Below, piece after piece: positions 9,394 through 17,998 of a stretch of 64,000 bases of DNA (position 1 is its first letter; each line of letters opens with the position of its first letter). A program made the translations under genes and the position numbers. Source of the DNA: Neptunicella sp048268085 (GTDB lineage: Bacteria; Pseudomonadota; Gammaproteobacteria; Enterobacterales; Alteromonadaceae); NCBI RefSeq assembly GCF_048268085.1, contig NZ_JBLWWF010000008.1, forward strand, positions 62,001-126,000. Direction: 5' to 3'. The notes under the pieces were generated by a model. It had not been told where the DNA came from and did no database searches. It was given only the letters and a program-made list of their open reading frames with translations.

Positions 9394-9478
9394 AACCGCA
9401 ACCTTGTAAAAATAAGTTGAGCTGAGTATAGAAATTGGTGGTGCAGACAACAAATTGATAATTCAAATGATTAGATAA

Positions 9479-9498
9479 GTATTATTTATGTATAATAC
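9479..9498. promoter_or_regulatory. Palindromic AT-rich site, possible promoter/operator of gcvT
   Basis: GTATTAT and ATAATAC form a perfect 7-bp inverted repeat with a 6-bp spacer, containing TATAAT on the plus strand and a similar hexamer on the minus strand. It lies 86 bp upstream of the gcvT start in the divergent region with the LysR gene. It could be a -10 region, an operator, or both. No clear -35 box matches it. Confidence 0.35.
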
Positions 9499-9597
9499 AA
9501 AAATCATGAGGTTTATTAATCTTGGGTAGAAGCGCATTGTTTGCTGCCTTCTGGTTCCGGGGATCCAGAACCTGTCGAAGGGTAACGGTTAGCTGTT

Positions 9598-9674
9598 TAG
9601 CTCGTAGCTCGTAGCTCGTAGCTCGTAGCTCGTAGCTCGTAGCTCGTAGCTCGTAGCTCGTAGCTCGTAGCTCG
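9598..9674. repeat. Tandem heptamer repeat, 11 perfect copies of TAGCTCG
   Basis: Eleven uninterrupted copies of the 7-bp unit TAGCTCG (77 bp), with a degenerate unit TAGCTGT at 9590-9596. The array ends 23 bp before the start codon of the LysR-type regulator, so it sits in its promoter or leader. Perfect short tandem arrays are prone to slippage; each gain or loss would shift spacing by 7 bp. A shorter relative (TAGCTCGTAG) occurs upstream of gnd at 12118. An open frame on the minus strand repeating ELRATSY is only a by-product of the array. Confidence 0.97.
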
Positions 9675-9697
9675 TAAAAATATATTGTTGGACCGAT

Positions 9698-10543
9698 ATG
9701 AAACAACTTTCTTTAGATAATTTACGTACCTTTGTCACTGTTATTGATAGCGGCGGCTATGCCAAAGCGGGGGAAATTCTGGGCCGCACCCAACCGGCTA
9801 TCAGTCTGCAAATACGGAACCTGGAAGATAAACTGGGCAAAAAGCTGTTTGATAAAATCGGTCAGCGACATCAGGTAAATATTGAAGGTCGACAGCTTTA
9901 TCAGCAAGCCCGCGCCATGCTAGCTATTAACGATGATATTTTTCGCCAGTTTGAGCAATCCTCGCTACGGGGGCGTTTACGTCTGGGTATTCCCAGCGAG
10001 TTTGCCACCACCCTATTACCCGGCATTGTCGGTGAATTCAGCAAAATTTATCCTGATGTGGCATTGGAAGTCACATCGGCCTTAAGTAAGTCCTTGTTGA
10101 GTGATCAAAAACTACCGGAATTTGATTTGGTGATGGCTCTGGTCGATCCGGATAAACACAGTGATGGCGAAGTGATCCGCGATGATGATTTAGTCTGGGT
10201 GGGTAATCGCTTCCAACCTATCAGTACCGATGGCTTATCACTGGTATTGGCACCGGATGGGTGTGTGTATCGCAGCCGGGTTATTAACCGGTTAAAACAG
10301 CAAACCTTACAATGGCGTATTAGCTATACCAATGCAGATTTAACCGGTTTAACTGTGGCTATCCAGCAAGGTCTGGGCATTACTGCGCTGGCTCGCGCCA
10401 GTGTGCCAAAAGAGTTGAGCATTTTGCGAAGTGAGCACTTACCTGAACTGGGTAAAATTAAAATCTGTTTATTTAACCAAAGCCGCAATCACCCGCAAGC
10501 CACCGGCAGGCTGGCTGAGTTTATTAAGGCACGGTTGGGGTAG
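9698..10543 (+). CDS. LysR-type transcriptional regulator
   Basis: A 281-residue regulator with the LysR winged helix at residues 4-63 (LDNLRTFVTVIDSGGYAKAG, then ILGRTQPAISLQIRNLE) and a periplasmic-binding-like effector domain from about residue 90 (LRLGIPSEFATTLLPGIVGE). It is divergent from gcvT, but its sequence is not recognisably GcvA. The effector and targets are unknown. The heptamer array ends 23 bp before its ATG, so its expression could vary with repeat number. A bidirectional hairpin separates it from gnd. The family call is secure; the regulon is not known. Confidence 0.92.
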   Translation: MKQLSLDNLRTFVTVIDSGGYAKAGEILGRTQPAISLQIRNLEDKLGKKLFDKIGQRHQVNIEGRQLYQQARAMLAINDDIFRQFEQSSLRGRLRLGIPSEFATTLLPGIVGEFSKIYPDVALEVTSALSKSLLSDQKLPEFDLVMALVDPDKHSDGEVIRDDDLVWVGNRFQPISTDGLSLVLAPDGCVYRSRVINRLKQQTLQWRISYTNADLTGLTVAIQQGLGITALARASVPKELSILRSEHLPELGKIKICLFNQSRNHPQATGRLAEFIKARLG

Positions 10544-10613
10544 TCGCTGCTGATCAACGATATCAATCCGCGGCATCATTTCCGCTAAGCTGGCGATAAA
10601 CGCGAACCATAAA

Positions 10614-10637
10614 AAAGGTGAGCCAGTGCTCACCTTT
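10614..10637 (-). terminator. Intrinsic terminator of gnd (also serving the LysR gene)
   Basis: A perfect 10-bp stem AAAGGTGAGC / GCTCACCTTT with loop CAGT. Six A on the left give a T-run on the minus strand for gnd; on the plus side TTTCTATCT follows, so it can also end LysR transcription. Confidence 0.85.
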
Positions 10638-10656
10638 CTATCTAAACCAATCTTAC

Positions 10657-12108
10657 CTAAACGTTATAGGTTGATGATGCAGTATCACCACCACGGCCAG
10701 TCCAGTTAGTGTGGAAGAATTCACCCCGTTCACGATCTAAACGCTCATAGGTGTGAGCACCAAAGTAATCACGCTGTGCTTGCAGTAAGTTAGCCGGTAA
10801 ACGGGCATGACGATAACCGTCAAAGTAACTTAATGCCGAGGTTAATGTCGGAGTGGGTACCCCGTTCATCGCGGCGGTCGCCACGACTCGGCGCCAGCCA
10901 TCTTGTGCCGCATGCATTTTTTCCACAAAATAGTCATCGACCAGTAAGTTGGTCAGTTCCGGATTGCGATCAAAGGCATCTTTGATTTTATTCAGGAAAG
11001 TCGAACGGATAATACAACCACCACGCCACATTAACGCGATGCCACCGTAGTTCAGATCCCAACCGGCTTGCTTGGCCGCTTCACGCATTAATACGTAACC
11101 TTGTGCGTAAGACACAATCTTGGACGCTAACAAGGCTTGGCGAATATCTTCGATAAAGGCTTTTTTATCGCCATCGAAAGAGGCTTTAGGACCAGACAGG
11201 ATCTTGGACGCAGCAACACGCTCGTCTTTTTGAGCTGATAAACAACGGGCAAATACCGCTTCGCCAATTAAGGTTAAGGGTACGCCTTCTTCCAGTGCTG
11301 AAACGGCTGTCCATTTACCGGTGCCTTTTTGTCCGGCCGTATCGAGAATTTTTTCTACCAGCGGTTCGCCGTCTTCTTTATAAGCCAGAATGTCGCGGGT
11401 AATTTCAATCAGGTAGCTATCCAGCTCACCTTCATTCCACTCTTTAAATACTTCGTGCATCTCGTCGGCAGACAAGCCAAGCAGTTCTTTCATGATTTGA
11501 TAGGCTTCACAAATCAGCTGCATATCGCCGTATTCGATACCGTTATGGACCATTTTTACAAAGTGGCCTGCACCGTCTTCACCCACCCAGTCACAACAAG
11601 GTGTACCATCTTCCACTTTGGCAGAAATACTCTGGAAAATATCTTTTACCGCGGGCCACGCAGCCACCGAACCACCGGGCATAATAGAAGGCCCAGTTAA
11701 TGCGCCTTCTTCACCACCAGAAACACCGGTACCGATGTACAACAAACCTTTGCTTTCCAGGTACTTGGTACGACGGTTAGAATCAGGGAAATGAGTATTC
11801 CCGCCATCAATGATGATGTCACCTTTATCCAGATGCGGGATCAACTGCTCAATCATGTCATCAACAGCTTGGCCGGCTTTAACCATCAACATAATCTTGC
11901 GCGGTTGAGCTAACGAGTTAACCAATTCTTCAATACTAAACGCACCACGGATCGACTTGCCCTGAGCTCGGCCATTAATAAATTTTTCAACTTTTTCGGC
12001 TGAACGATTATATGCCGTAACCGTAAACCCTTTGCTTGCCATGTTCAGAATTAGGTTTTCACCCATGACTGCCAGACCAACCAGGCCGATATCCGATAGT
12101 TCTTTCAT
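10657..12108 (-). CDS. gnd: 6-phosphogluconate dehydrogenase, decarboxylating
   Basis: Oxidises 6-phosphogluconate to ribulose 5-phosphate with NADP in the oxidative pentose phosphate pathway. The N-terminal Rossmann motif is GLVGLAVMGEN (residues 8-18); substrate-site signatures include SGGEEGALTGPSIMPGG and the KMVHNGIEYGDMQ helix. At 483 residues, with the C-terminal end TNWTGRGGDTASSTYNV, it is the long form also seen in eukaryotes and many gammaproteobacteria. It has its own terminator and about 240 bp of upstream region containing a large inverted repeat. It appears monocistronic. Confidence 0.96.
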   Translation of the reverse strand: MKELSDIGLVGLAVMGENLILNMASKGFTVTAYNRSAEKVEKFINGRAQGKSIRGAFSIEELVNSLAQPRKIMLMVKAGQAVDDMIEQLIPHLDKGDIIIDGGNTHFPDSNRRTKYLESKGLLYIGTGVSGGEEGALTGPSIMPGGSVAAWPAVKDIFQSISAKVEDGTPCCDWVGEDGAGHFVKMVHNGIEYGDMQLICEAYQIMKELLGLSADEMHEVFKEWNEGELDSYLIEITRDILAYKEDGEPLVEKILDTAGQKGTGKWTAVSALEEGVPLTLIGEAVFARCLSAQKDERVAASKILSGPKASFDGDKKAFIEDIRQALLASKIVSYAQGYVLMREAAKQAGWDLNYGGIALMWRGGCIIRSTFLNKIKDAFDRNPELTNLLVDDYFVEKMHAAQDGWRRVVATAAMNGVPTPTLTSALSYFDGYRHARLPANLLQAQRDYFGAHTYERLDRERGEFFHTNWTGRGGDTASSTYNV

Positions 12109-12271
12109 AGTATATTTTAGCTCGTAGTTAAATGTGGGCGATAATGTAGTGGTTCAGGCCGACGGACTCAAGTCAAAATAAGCCCCTGTTCCGCATTTGA
12201 AGCACTAAACCGCTAAGAGGCGGGTATTCTACTAATAATTCAGCCAATAGACCAATGGGCGCTTAGGAACT

Positions 12272-12316
12272 TTTGATCTTTTATATTCAACATTGCGGAG
12301 AATATAAAAGATCAAA
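12272..12316. repeat. Perfect 17-bp inverted repeat, AT-rich
   Basis: TTTGATCTTTTATATTC (12272-12288) and its exact reverse complement (12300-12316) flank an 11-nt spacer. It lies between the 3' end of the DUF4340 gene and the gnd promoter region, both on the minus strand. There is no T-run next to it, so it may be an operator, a cruciform or an RNA stability hairpin at the 3' end of the ABC operon mRNA. Confidence 0.8.
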
Positions 12317-12339
12317 CGGATTATTGCTCTGCACCGCAA

Positions 12340-12362
12340 AAGCGCCAGTTACTTCGGCGCTT
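12340..12362 (-). terminator. Terminator hairpin overlapping the DUF4340 stop codon
   Basis: A 7-bp stem AAGCGCC / GGCGCTT encloses a 9-nt loop that contains the TAA stop of the DUF4340 gene; a short T-run follows on the minus strand. Probable end of the four-gene ABC operon. Confidence 0.6.
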
Positions 12363-13365
12363 CTCCTTCATCGGTGACGGTTTCAGACATCGGCAATTCA
12401 GGCTTGTCTTCCTGCAAAAAGTCTTGCAAGGTTTTATTTAGTTGCTGTGCAGAGAAACTGGAGATCTGATAAATACGATTCAACCAGTACTTGCCCACTT
12501 GGTCAGCACTGAAGCGCAAGTAATGAGTATCATCCTTTTTAGCCAGTTGTAATGTATACATCTGGCCGTCAAAGGTAGTGATATTAAGTTGTAACGTGGG
12601 CTCAAATGTTTGCCAAAGTGTTTCATCATTGGGTTGGGTTTGCTCAAAATTCAACTTGGCAATCGTCGTTACGACTGAATTCAAAACACCAGGATATTTA
12701 AGCAAACGTCCCGCAGGCAAATTTAGCAAACTGAAATTGGTTTGTTCCGAATCAGTTTTAGAAATCTCCCAGCCCTTTTCACCGAGTCGCTGTACATGCT
12801 GAATGGCTTGTAATTCAGCCGGTAAAATAGGTTGTTTGAGCCATTCTGTATCAGATAACGGCAGACTTAAGGTTTGATCAATTAACCAGGTTTGGTTCTG
12901 GTCGGGAAAGCGTACATATTGTCCTGCCCCACGATCAGGGCTTGAGCCTATCAGCAATGACCAACTTTTTTGTCCAGCGCTAAGGGTTACTTTAGTCGCT
13001 AAGCTGTCCTGATTACTCAGATCTTGTAAGCCCAGACGATCAAAATATTCCGGCTTGCTGGTTTTGGGCTGAATTTTCTGTGCCGCAACCAGTCCTTTTA
13101 ACAATTTAGCCAGTTTTTCTTGGTCAACCGGATAATTATTCATCTGTGCAATCAACCACTGGCCTTCGACCAATTGGGTATCAAAATCCAACCCTTGGGC
13201 TTTCTCGATATGAATATGATCCAGTTTGGCCACGTTGGCTTTTAAATCATCAAACAGGATACCTTTTTCCGGCAAGGCGCCTGCGTCATTTTTATTCATT
13301 ACCAACACCCCAGCCACAAGAGCTAAAACGATGGCAAATACCAATATGCCTATTTGTTTGTTCAT
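12349..13365 (-). CDS. DUF4340 domain protein of the GldG-type ABC operon
   Basis: A 338-residue protein with one N-terminal membrane segment (about residues 5-22, QIGILVFAIVLALVAGVLVM) and a long exported part matching the DUF4340 pattern (DHIHIEKAQG, W-rich repeats such as SWSLLIGSSP and TWLIDQTL). It is last in a four-gene operon: its ATG overlaps the TGA of the GldG-like gene (13362-13365). DUF4340 proteins commonly accompany GldG-type ABC modules; their role is not established. A hairpin overlapping its stop codon probably ends the transcript. Confidence 0.8.
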   Translation of the reverse strand: MNKQIGILVFAIVLALVAGVLVMNKNDAGALPEKGILFDDLKANVAKLDHIHIEKAQGLDFDTQLVEGQWLIAQMNNYPVDQEKLAKLLKGLVAAQKIQPKTSKPEYFDRLGLQDLSNQDSLATKVTLSAGQKSWSLLIGSSPDRGAGQYVRFPDQNQTWLIDQTLSLPLSDTEWLKQPILPAELQAIQHVQRLGEKGWEISKTDSEQTNFSLLNLPAGRLLKYPGVLNSVVTTIAKLNFEQTQPNDETLWQTFEPTLQLNITTFDGQMYTLQLAKKDDTHYLRFSADQVGKYWLNRIYQISSFSAQQLNKTLQDFLQEDKPELPMSETVTDEGEAPK

Positions 13366-15200
13366 ATTAATCCTCGGCTGGCTTTTTTACGGATTATTCG
13401 CGCCATTAATCCTAACAGCAAGACTAACAATATTGGCGCAACAGCGATATTCAATAACTTCAATAGACTGCCCAGATTCTCTATATCCATATCCAATTGA
13501 TGACGCACTTCGCGTAATTCTTTACGGATATGAATTTTTTTCTGCATAAACTGATCGACAGCTTGTTGTTGCTGATCATTTAACACCAACATCCCCCCTT
13601 CAGCTTGCTGGCTTTGCAATTGAGTTAATTGTTGTTCAGTCTGTTGTAGTTCCTGCTGCAAAACTTGCTCTTTCTCGCGGAAGCGTTGCTCGGCTTTGAC
13701 CGTTAATTGATCAACAACTTCAAATGGACGGGCAAAGGTACCACGACTACGCACACTAATCAGTGCGTTGCTGCCCCCAAGATTTTCCACTGCATTGGTC
13801 ACAAAATCACCATTATTTGCAAATGGCGTAAACACAGTTTGCCCAAAGAAATTAGATTGGCTGCCCCAAAAACGGTCTGTGAGTAAATCCGAATCAGCTA
13901 CCACAATCAAATTAAGTTGTTTGGTTTGGCTAATAAAACTGTCTACTTCCACACCATTTGGCACTTGGTCAAAGGCAGACGAAGCCTTGCCGGATACCCG
14001 CGCGGCCAAGGTATAACGCTGATTTTTGGATTTAAAGTTGTTCGCCAGTGCCTGAACATCTCTTGTCACACCATAGGTTGCACTATCGACCAGATCCGTA
14101 TTATCAGAGCTATAAATAAGCGGAGTCCATTGAATTGAACTATCTTTGACTTTGCTTAACGCCCCAACCGAAGCGGCATTAATCACATCCAAACCACTAG
14201 TCACGACATCATCGGCGTCGAGCATATCGCCCTGTAACCCCAAGTATCCCATATGGCGTTCAACACCACTTTGAGTGCGAATATCCAAGCCAGAGGCAGC
14301 GTCTAACACCACCTGTGTCGGATCAAACTGCACACCCCAACTGGTTAATAATTTGGATAGTTGCGAACCACCACCGGCTCCTCCCATTGCTGCCATTGGA
14401 TCCGCTTCACTGTGAGGATCCACAAACGCTAATATCTTGCCGCCTCGCATGGCGTATTGATCAATGGAGAATTGTAGTTCTTCGCTATAACCAGTGGGGT
14501 TAACCAACATTAATACATCCGTATCTTCGGGTACGACACTTGCGTCATTCCCCAGTTTTTGTACGGTATATAACTGCTGTAACTGAGTAAATATTGTCCA
14601 GGGTGGATCCATTTGACCGGTCATCGGGTTTTGGCCCCCCATCACCGGTAAATCGGTGATTACTGACACATTGACTTGCTTGGGATCACTCAACTGATAA
14701 ATCAGCTTACTAATTTCATATTCAAGGAAAGATTCCTGTTGGGGATCGAAAAAGGCAATGGTTTTTTGATCATCATAAGCATTGCTTCCCGCCAAACCCA
14801 AATAGACGGCATCTCCGCCATTACCCAAGGTTGCTCCGGTTAAGCCAAACTGAGTGGCACGATCTTCGGCCTCGGAAAACGGTACCGGATCAATCTCATG
14901 CAGGATAATTTTACCATCCGATGCGCTGGCATATTCTTGTAGCAAACTCTCCACCCGGTTAGCGTAATTACGCAAGCTGGTCATGCCGTTGGACGCTTTA
15001 TCAGAATAGAAAAAATACAAATGAATGGGTTCGTCAATTTCTTGCAGAATTTGCTTACTACCATCCGATAAGGAGTAAACCTGATCTTCAGTCAAATCCA
15101 ATCGAACCGAGCTAAACAATAGGTTATTAATCAATACTAATGCGGTAAACACCACCACTAACAGAATGGCGGTAAAGGTATTAGAAAACTTTTTCAACAT
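13362..15200 (-). CDS. GldG-family ABC transporter auxiliary protein
   Basis: A 612-residue protein with an N-terminal membrane segment (about residues 7-29) and a large extracytoplasmic region of the GldG/ABC auxiliary type (LTEDQVYSLSDGSKQIL, then IHLYFFYSDKA and VSVITDLPVMGG). A glutamine-rich coiled coil follows at about residues 505-575 (EQVLQQELQQTEQQLTQLQ), and then a C-terminal membrane anchor (LLNIAVAPILLVLLLGLMARI). It begins 2 nt after the permease stop. In Bacteroidetes GldG serves gliding with GldA and GldF; here no gliding genes are present, and related modules in marine gammaproteobacteria have unknown cargo. Confidence 0.85.
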   Translation of the reverse strand: MLKKFSNTFTAILLVVVFTALVLINNLLFSSVRLDLTEDQVYSLSDGSKQILQEIDEPIHLYFFYSDKASNGMTSLRNYANRVESLLQEYASASDGKIILHEIDPVPFSEAEDRATQFGLTGATLGNGGDAVYLGLAGSNAYDDQKTIAFFDPQQESFLEYEISKLIYQLSDPKQVNVSVITDLPVMGGQNPMTGQMDPPWTIFTQLQQLYTVQKLGNDASVVPEDTDVLMLVNPTGYSEELQFSIDQYAMRGGKILAFVDPHSEADPMAAMGGAGGGSQLSKLLTSWGVQFDPTQVVLDAASGLDIRTQSGVERHMGYLGLQGDMLDADDVVTSGLDVINAASVGALSKVKDSSIQWTPLIYSSDNTDLVDSATYGVTRDVQALANNFKSKNQRYTLAARVSGKASSAFDQVPNGVEVDSFISQTKQLNLIVVADSDLLTDRFWGSQSNFFGQTVFTPFANNGDFVTNAVENLGGSNALISVRSRGTFARPFEVVDQLTVKAEQRFREKEQVLQQELQQTEQQLTQLQSQQAEGGMLVLNDQQQQAVDQFMQKKIHIRKELREVRHQLDMDIENLGSLLKLLNIAVAPILLVLLLGLMARIIRKKASRGLI

Positions 15201-15202
15201 GA

Positions 15203-15937
15203 TTACTCTGCCTTTTTCTGTTCAATGACACGCAATCCGGCATACAGCCAAACGCCAATAATAATCAGGAAATATCCCACGTCGTTCAAGGCTAAAACGC
15301 CTTTGGCCATGGCCTGAAAGTGGGTTAAAAAACTGAAAGACGCTAACGTATCGAGTAATACTGTAGGTAACCATTCTTTAAAGGCATTTAGCACCATATC
15401 GCTGCCGCTTAAAACAAAGATAAAGCACAACACCACCGCTAAAATAAATGCGACAACCTGACTTTTTGATAACGCAGACATGCATAAACCAATGGCTAAA
15501 AATGCGCCTGACATCAGCCAACTGCCAATATACGCGGCCACAATAATGCCGTTATCCGGATTGCCTAAATAGTTAACCGTTATCCATAACGGGAAGGTTA
15601 ATAACAGCGATAATCCAAGCACTGCCCACGCAGCCAAAAATTTGCCTAACATGGCTTGCCAAATAGTAATGGGTAAGGTCATTAATAATTCGATGGTGCC
15701 GCTTTTACGCTCTTCGGACCAAGTCCGCATCGCCATGGCGGGCACTAAAAATAAATAAAGCCAAGGATGGAAATTGAAAAAGGGCAGTAAGTCGGCCTGA
15801 CCTCTTTCATACAGTCCTCCAAAATTAAACGCAAATACCCCGCTTAAAATGAGAAAGATTGCGATAAACACATAAGCCACCGGAGTAGCAAAAAAGCTGG
15901 CAAACTCTCGACGAAAAATAATCAATGTATTGTTCAT
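15203..15937 (-). CDS. ABC-2 type permease, GldF-like
   Basis: A 244-residue inner-membrane protein with about six hydrophobic segments and the ABC-2 family features MRTWSEERKSGTIELLMTLPI after the first pair. NTLIIFRREFASFFATPVAYVF at the N-terminus is typical of the GldF/NosY-like branch. It would form the membrane channel of the complex with the preceding ATPase. Its ATG overlaps the ATPase stop (15934-15937), and the GldG-like gene follows 2 nt after its stop, so the order ATPase-permease-GldG-DUF4340 is a tight operon. Confidence 0.9.
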   Translation of the reverse strand: MNNTLIIFRREFASFFATPVAYVFIAIFLILSGVFAFNFGGLYERGQADLLPFFNFHPWLYLFLVPAMAMRTWSEERKSGTIELLMTLPITIWQAMLGKFLAAWAVLGLSLLLTFPLWITVNYLGNPDNGIIVAAYIGSWLMSGAFLAIGLCMSALSKSQVVAFILAVVLCFIFVLSGSDMVLNAFKEWLPTVLLDTLASFSFLTHFQAMAKGVLALNDVGYFLIIIGVWLYAGLRVIEQKKAE

Positions 15938-16860
15938 GCTGCCGCTCCTCCCGTGGTCATCTGACGAAATACATCATCCAGTCGACCTTGCTCGGTGAAC
16001 AAGGTATCAACCGGCAAATTACGCTGCTGAATATGCTCTGCAATCAGCGGGAGAATGTCGGCGTCACGTTCCGGGAATAGTGTCACTTTGCCGTTGTTCT
16101 TATCGACTTCCATGGACTCCACACCGGTAATTTCAGCCAAACCGGAAATATCGGCCAATTGACTAAAATGCATGGTGACCGCCTGATAATAGCGAGACTT
16201 TTTAATCAGGTCGTCAGGGCTGGCATCAAACAACATTTTGCCTTCGGCAATAATCATGGCGCGATTACATACGGCGCTCACTTCTTCAAGAATATGGGTA
16301 GAGATAATGACAATCTTGTCAGTAGACAAATTTTGAATTAACTGACGTACTTGATGCTTTTGATTCGGATCCAGCCCGTCGGTCGGTTCATCCAGTATAA
16401 GAATATCCGGATCATGCAATATCGCTTGTGCCAACCCTACCCGGCGTTTAAAGCCTTTGGATAAGTTCTCAATAGGCCGGTCTAACATATCCTGAATTTC
16501 AACTTGGGCAACCACCTGCTTGATCCGCTGGCGTTTTTTATCACCGCTTAAGCCGCGAATATCGGCAATAAAACTCAAAAATTGCAAGGCAGTCATATCG
16601 CCGTAAGCCGGCGCGCCTTCAGGCAAATAACCAATGTGTTTCTGTATTTGATTGGCCGATTCAGGCATTGGCATATCGGCAATCCGAATTTCACCGGCGG
16701 TGGGCATTAAAAAGCCGGTTAACATTTTCATTGTGGTGGATTTTCCGGCGCCATTGGGGCCGAGAAAGCCAACAATATCACCTGCCTTAATATCGAAAGA
16801 TAAGTTGTCAACGGCTTTAAAGTCACCGAATGACATGGACAAATTCTTAACGGAGATCAT
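15934..16860 (-). CDS. ABC transporter ATP-binding protein, GldA-like
   Basis: The energising subunit of the exporter-like operon. It shows Walker A GPNGAGKST (about residues 36-44), signature LSKGFKRRVGLAQA, Walker B DPDILILDEPTDGLDP and the switch His in STHILEEV. The open frame could start at 16866, but GAGG lies directly against that ATG and at proper distance (7 nt) from the ATG at 16860, so 16860 is preferred (308 residues). It is the first gene of the operon. An orphan terminator hairpin stands about 190 bp upstream on the same strand and may be a leader attenuator. Confidence 0.9.
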   Translation of the reverse strand: MISVKNLSMSFGDFKAVDNLSFDIKAGDIVGFLGPNGAGKSTTMKMLTGFLMPTAGEIRIADMPMPESANQIQKHIGYLPEGAPAYGDMTALQFLSFIADIRGLSGDKKRQRIKQVVAQVEIQDMLDRPIENLSKGFKRRVGLAQAILHDPDILILDEPTDGLDPNQKHQVRQLIQNLSTDKIVIISTHILEEVSAVCNRAMIIAEGKMLFDASPDDLIKKSRYYQAVTMHFSQLADISGLAEITGVESMEVDKNNGKVTLFPERDADILPLIAEHIQQRNLPVDTLFTEQGRLDDVFRQMTTGGAAA

Positions 16861-17047
16861 AAACATCCTCTAAATGATCGAAGATAAATAATACGCATTG
16901 ACTTAGAGTATCAGGATATAGAGCTGTTCAGTACGTTTTCAAGTCGAAGTAGCTCACCAATATCTGATGTTGGACTGACAACGTGAAAATTTAAAAATTC
17001 CGCACTCATGAATAATCTTACGTATTTTTAACGCTGGGGATAAAAAA

Positions 17048-17078
17048 ACGGACCAGGAGCCTAGGCTCGTTGGTCCGT
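17048..17078 (-). terminator. Orphan terminator-like hairpin upstream of the GldA-like operon
   Basis: The 357 bp between the ATPase gene and trmO hold no gene. In them ACGGACCA (17048-17055) pairs with TGGTCCGT (17071-17078), and the loop is the palindrome GAGCCTAGGCTC. Seven A at 17042-17048 give a T-run on the minus strand, the form of an intrinsic terminator, yet no minus-strand gene ends here. It could be a leader attenuator of the ABC operon or the 3' end of a small RNA. At 17084-17097 a further short palindrome (GTTC-CGGGAA-GAAC) occurs. Confidence 0.55.
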
Positions 17079-17217
17079 AAAAATGTTCCGGGAAGAACTA
17101 TGTCGAATAGGACTATATCGATAAAGTGTTGTTAAATTATGACAAGAATTCCAAGAGTTGTTGCAAGGTATGTCCTAATGGCAGAATAGCGCAATTGATT
17201 CACTCGGTTTTTTACCC

Positions 17218-17913
17218 ATGCAACTCGATCCCATTGCTGTTATTCATAGTCCTTACAAACAAAAGTTTGCCATCCCCCGTCAACCGGGTTTAGTCCCGGA
17301 GGCAATCGGTGAAATTGAGTTTTATCCCGACTATGCCGATCCCAATATACTGCGGGGAATCGAACAATTTAGTCACTTATGGTTACTGTTTCAGTTTCAT
17401 CAAACCGCTGATAAAGGTTGGTCGCCGTTGGTTCGGCCACCGCGTTTAGGTGGTAATCAAAAAATCGGCGTATTCGCTACCCGTAGCACCTTTCGCCCCA
17501 ATCCTGTTGGAATGTCGGTGGTGGAACAGGTGAGTTGGCAGCATCAAAATAAGAAATTAATCCTGACCGTGCGCGGTATTGATTTGCTCGATGGCACACC
17601 GATACTGGATATTAAACCCTATATCCCTTATTCCGATGCCATTGGTGATGCGCAAGGGGGCTTTGCCGAAACTAAACCATCAAATTTAAATAACATTGAC
17701 TTTAGTCCCGCTGCCACGTTGCAATTAACCAAGCATCAGGTTGAGTATCCCCAGTTAGCCGCCTTGATCAGCAACGTACTAGCTCAGGATCCGCGCCCTG
17801 CCTACAAGAAAAATAATCAACAAAAACAACATTATGCAATGAGCCTGTATCATTTTAATATTCGCTGGCAAGTCGAAAATGAGCAGACTTTAGTACTGGC
17901 CATCGAAGAATAA
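17218..17913 (+). CDS. trmO: tRNA (t6A37) N6-methyltransferase TrmO
   Basis: A 231-residue TrmO (YaeB/TsaA) protein, which uses S-adenosylmethionine to methylate N6-threonylcarbamoyladenosine at position 37 of threonine tRNA. The single-sheet barrel domain shows IAVIHSPYKQKFAIPRQPGL (residues 6-25), EQFSHLWLLFQFH, and the signature ATRSTFRPNPVGMSVVE. The C-terminal DPRPAYKK is also typical. It is followed after about 85 bp by proS on the same strand, and the two could be cotranscribed. Length is normal for the family. Confidence 0.93.
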   Translation: MQLDPIAVIHSPYKQKFAIPRQPGLVPEAIGEIEFYPDYADPNILRGIEQFSHLWLLFQFHQTADKGWSPLVRPPRLGGNQKIGVFATRSTFRPNPVGMSVVEQVSWQHQNKKLILTVRGIDLLDGTPILDIKPYIPYSDAIGDAQGGFAETKPSNLNNIDFSPAATLQLTKHQVEYPQLAALISNVLAQDPRPAYKKNNQQKQHYAMSLYHFNIRWQVENEQTLVLAIEE

Positions 17914-17998
17914 TTCACTAGTGCTTTAGCACAGCGCATAGCGCTGATAGAATAGCCGCCAATTTTGCCGATTAACTTTATTTTTGGTACCTAAAACC

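Noticed and set aside
9554..9582. Imperfect palindrome GGTTC...GAACC followed by CTGTCGAAGG as a repeat family member
   Set aside because: It resembles dispersed intergenic repeats of other genomes, but only one copy is present here, so it cannot be supported.
9394..9697. Glycine riboswitch upstream of gcvT
   Set aside because: The 304-bp gap has no tandem aptamer-like core, and the piece next to gcvT is short and AT-rich.
9482..9706. Minus-strand frame encoding a repeated ELRATSY peptide
   Set aside because: It is the translation of the tandem heptamer (21-nt period equals 7 codons); no ribosome-binding site, and it overlaps the LysR start.
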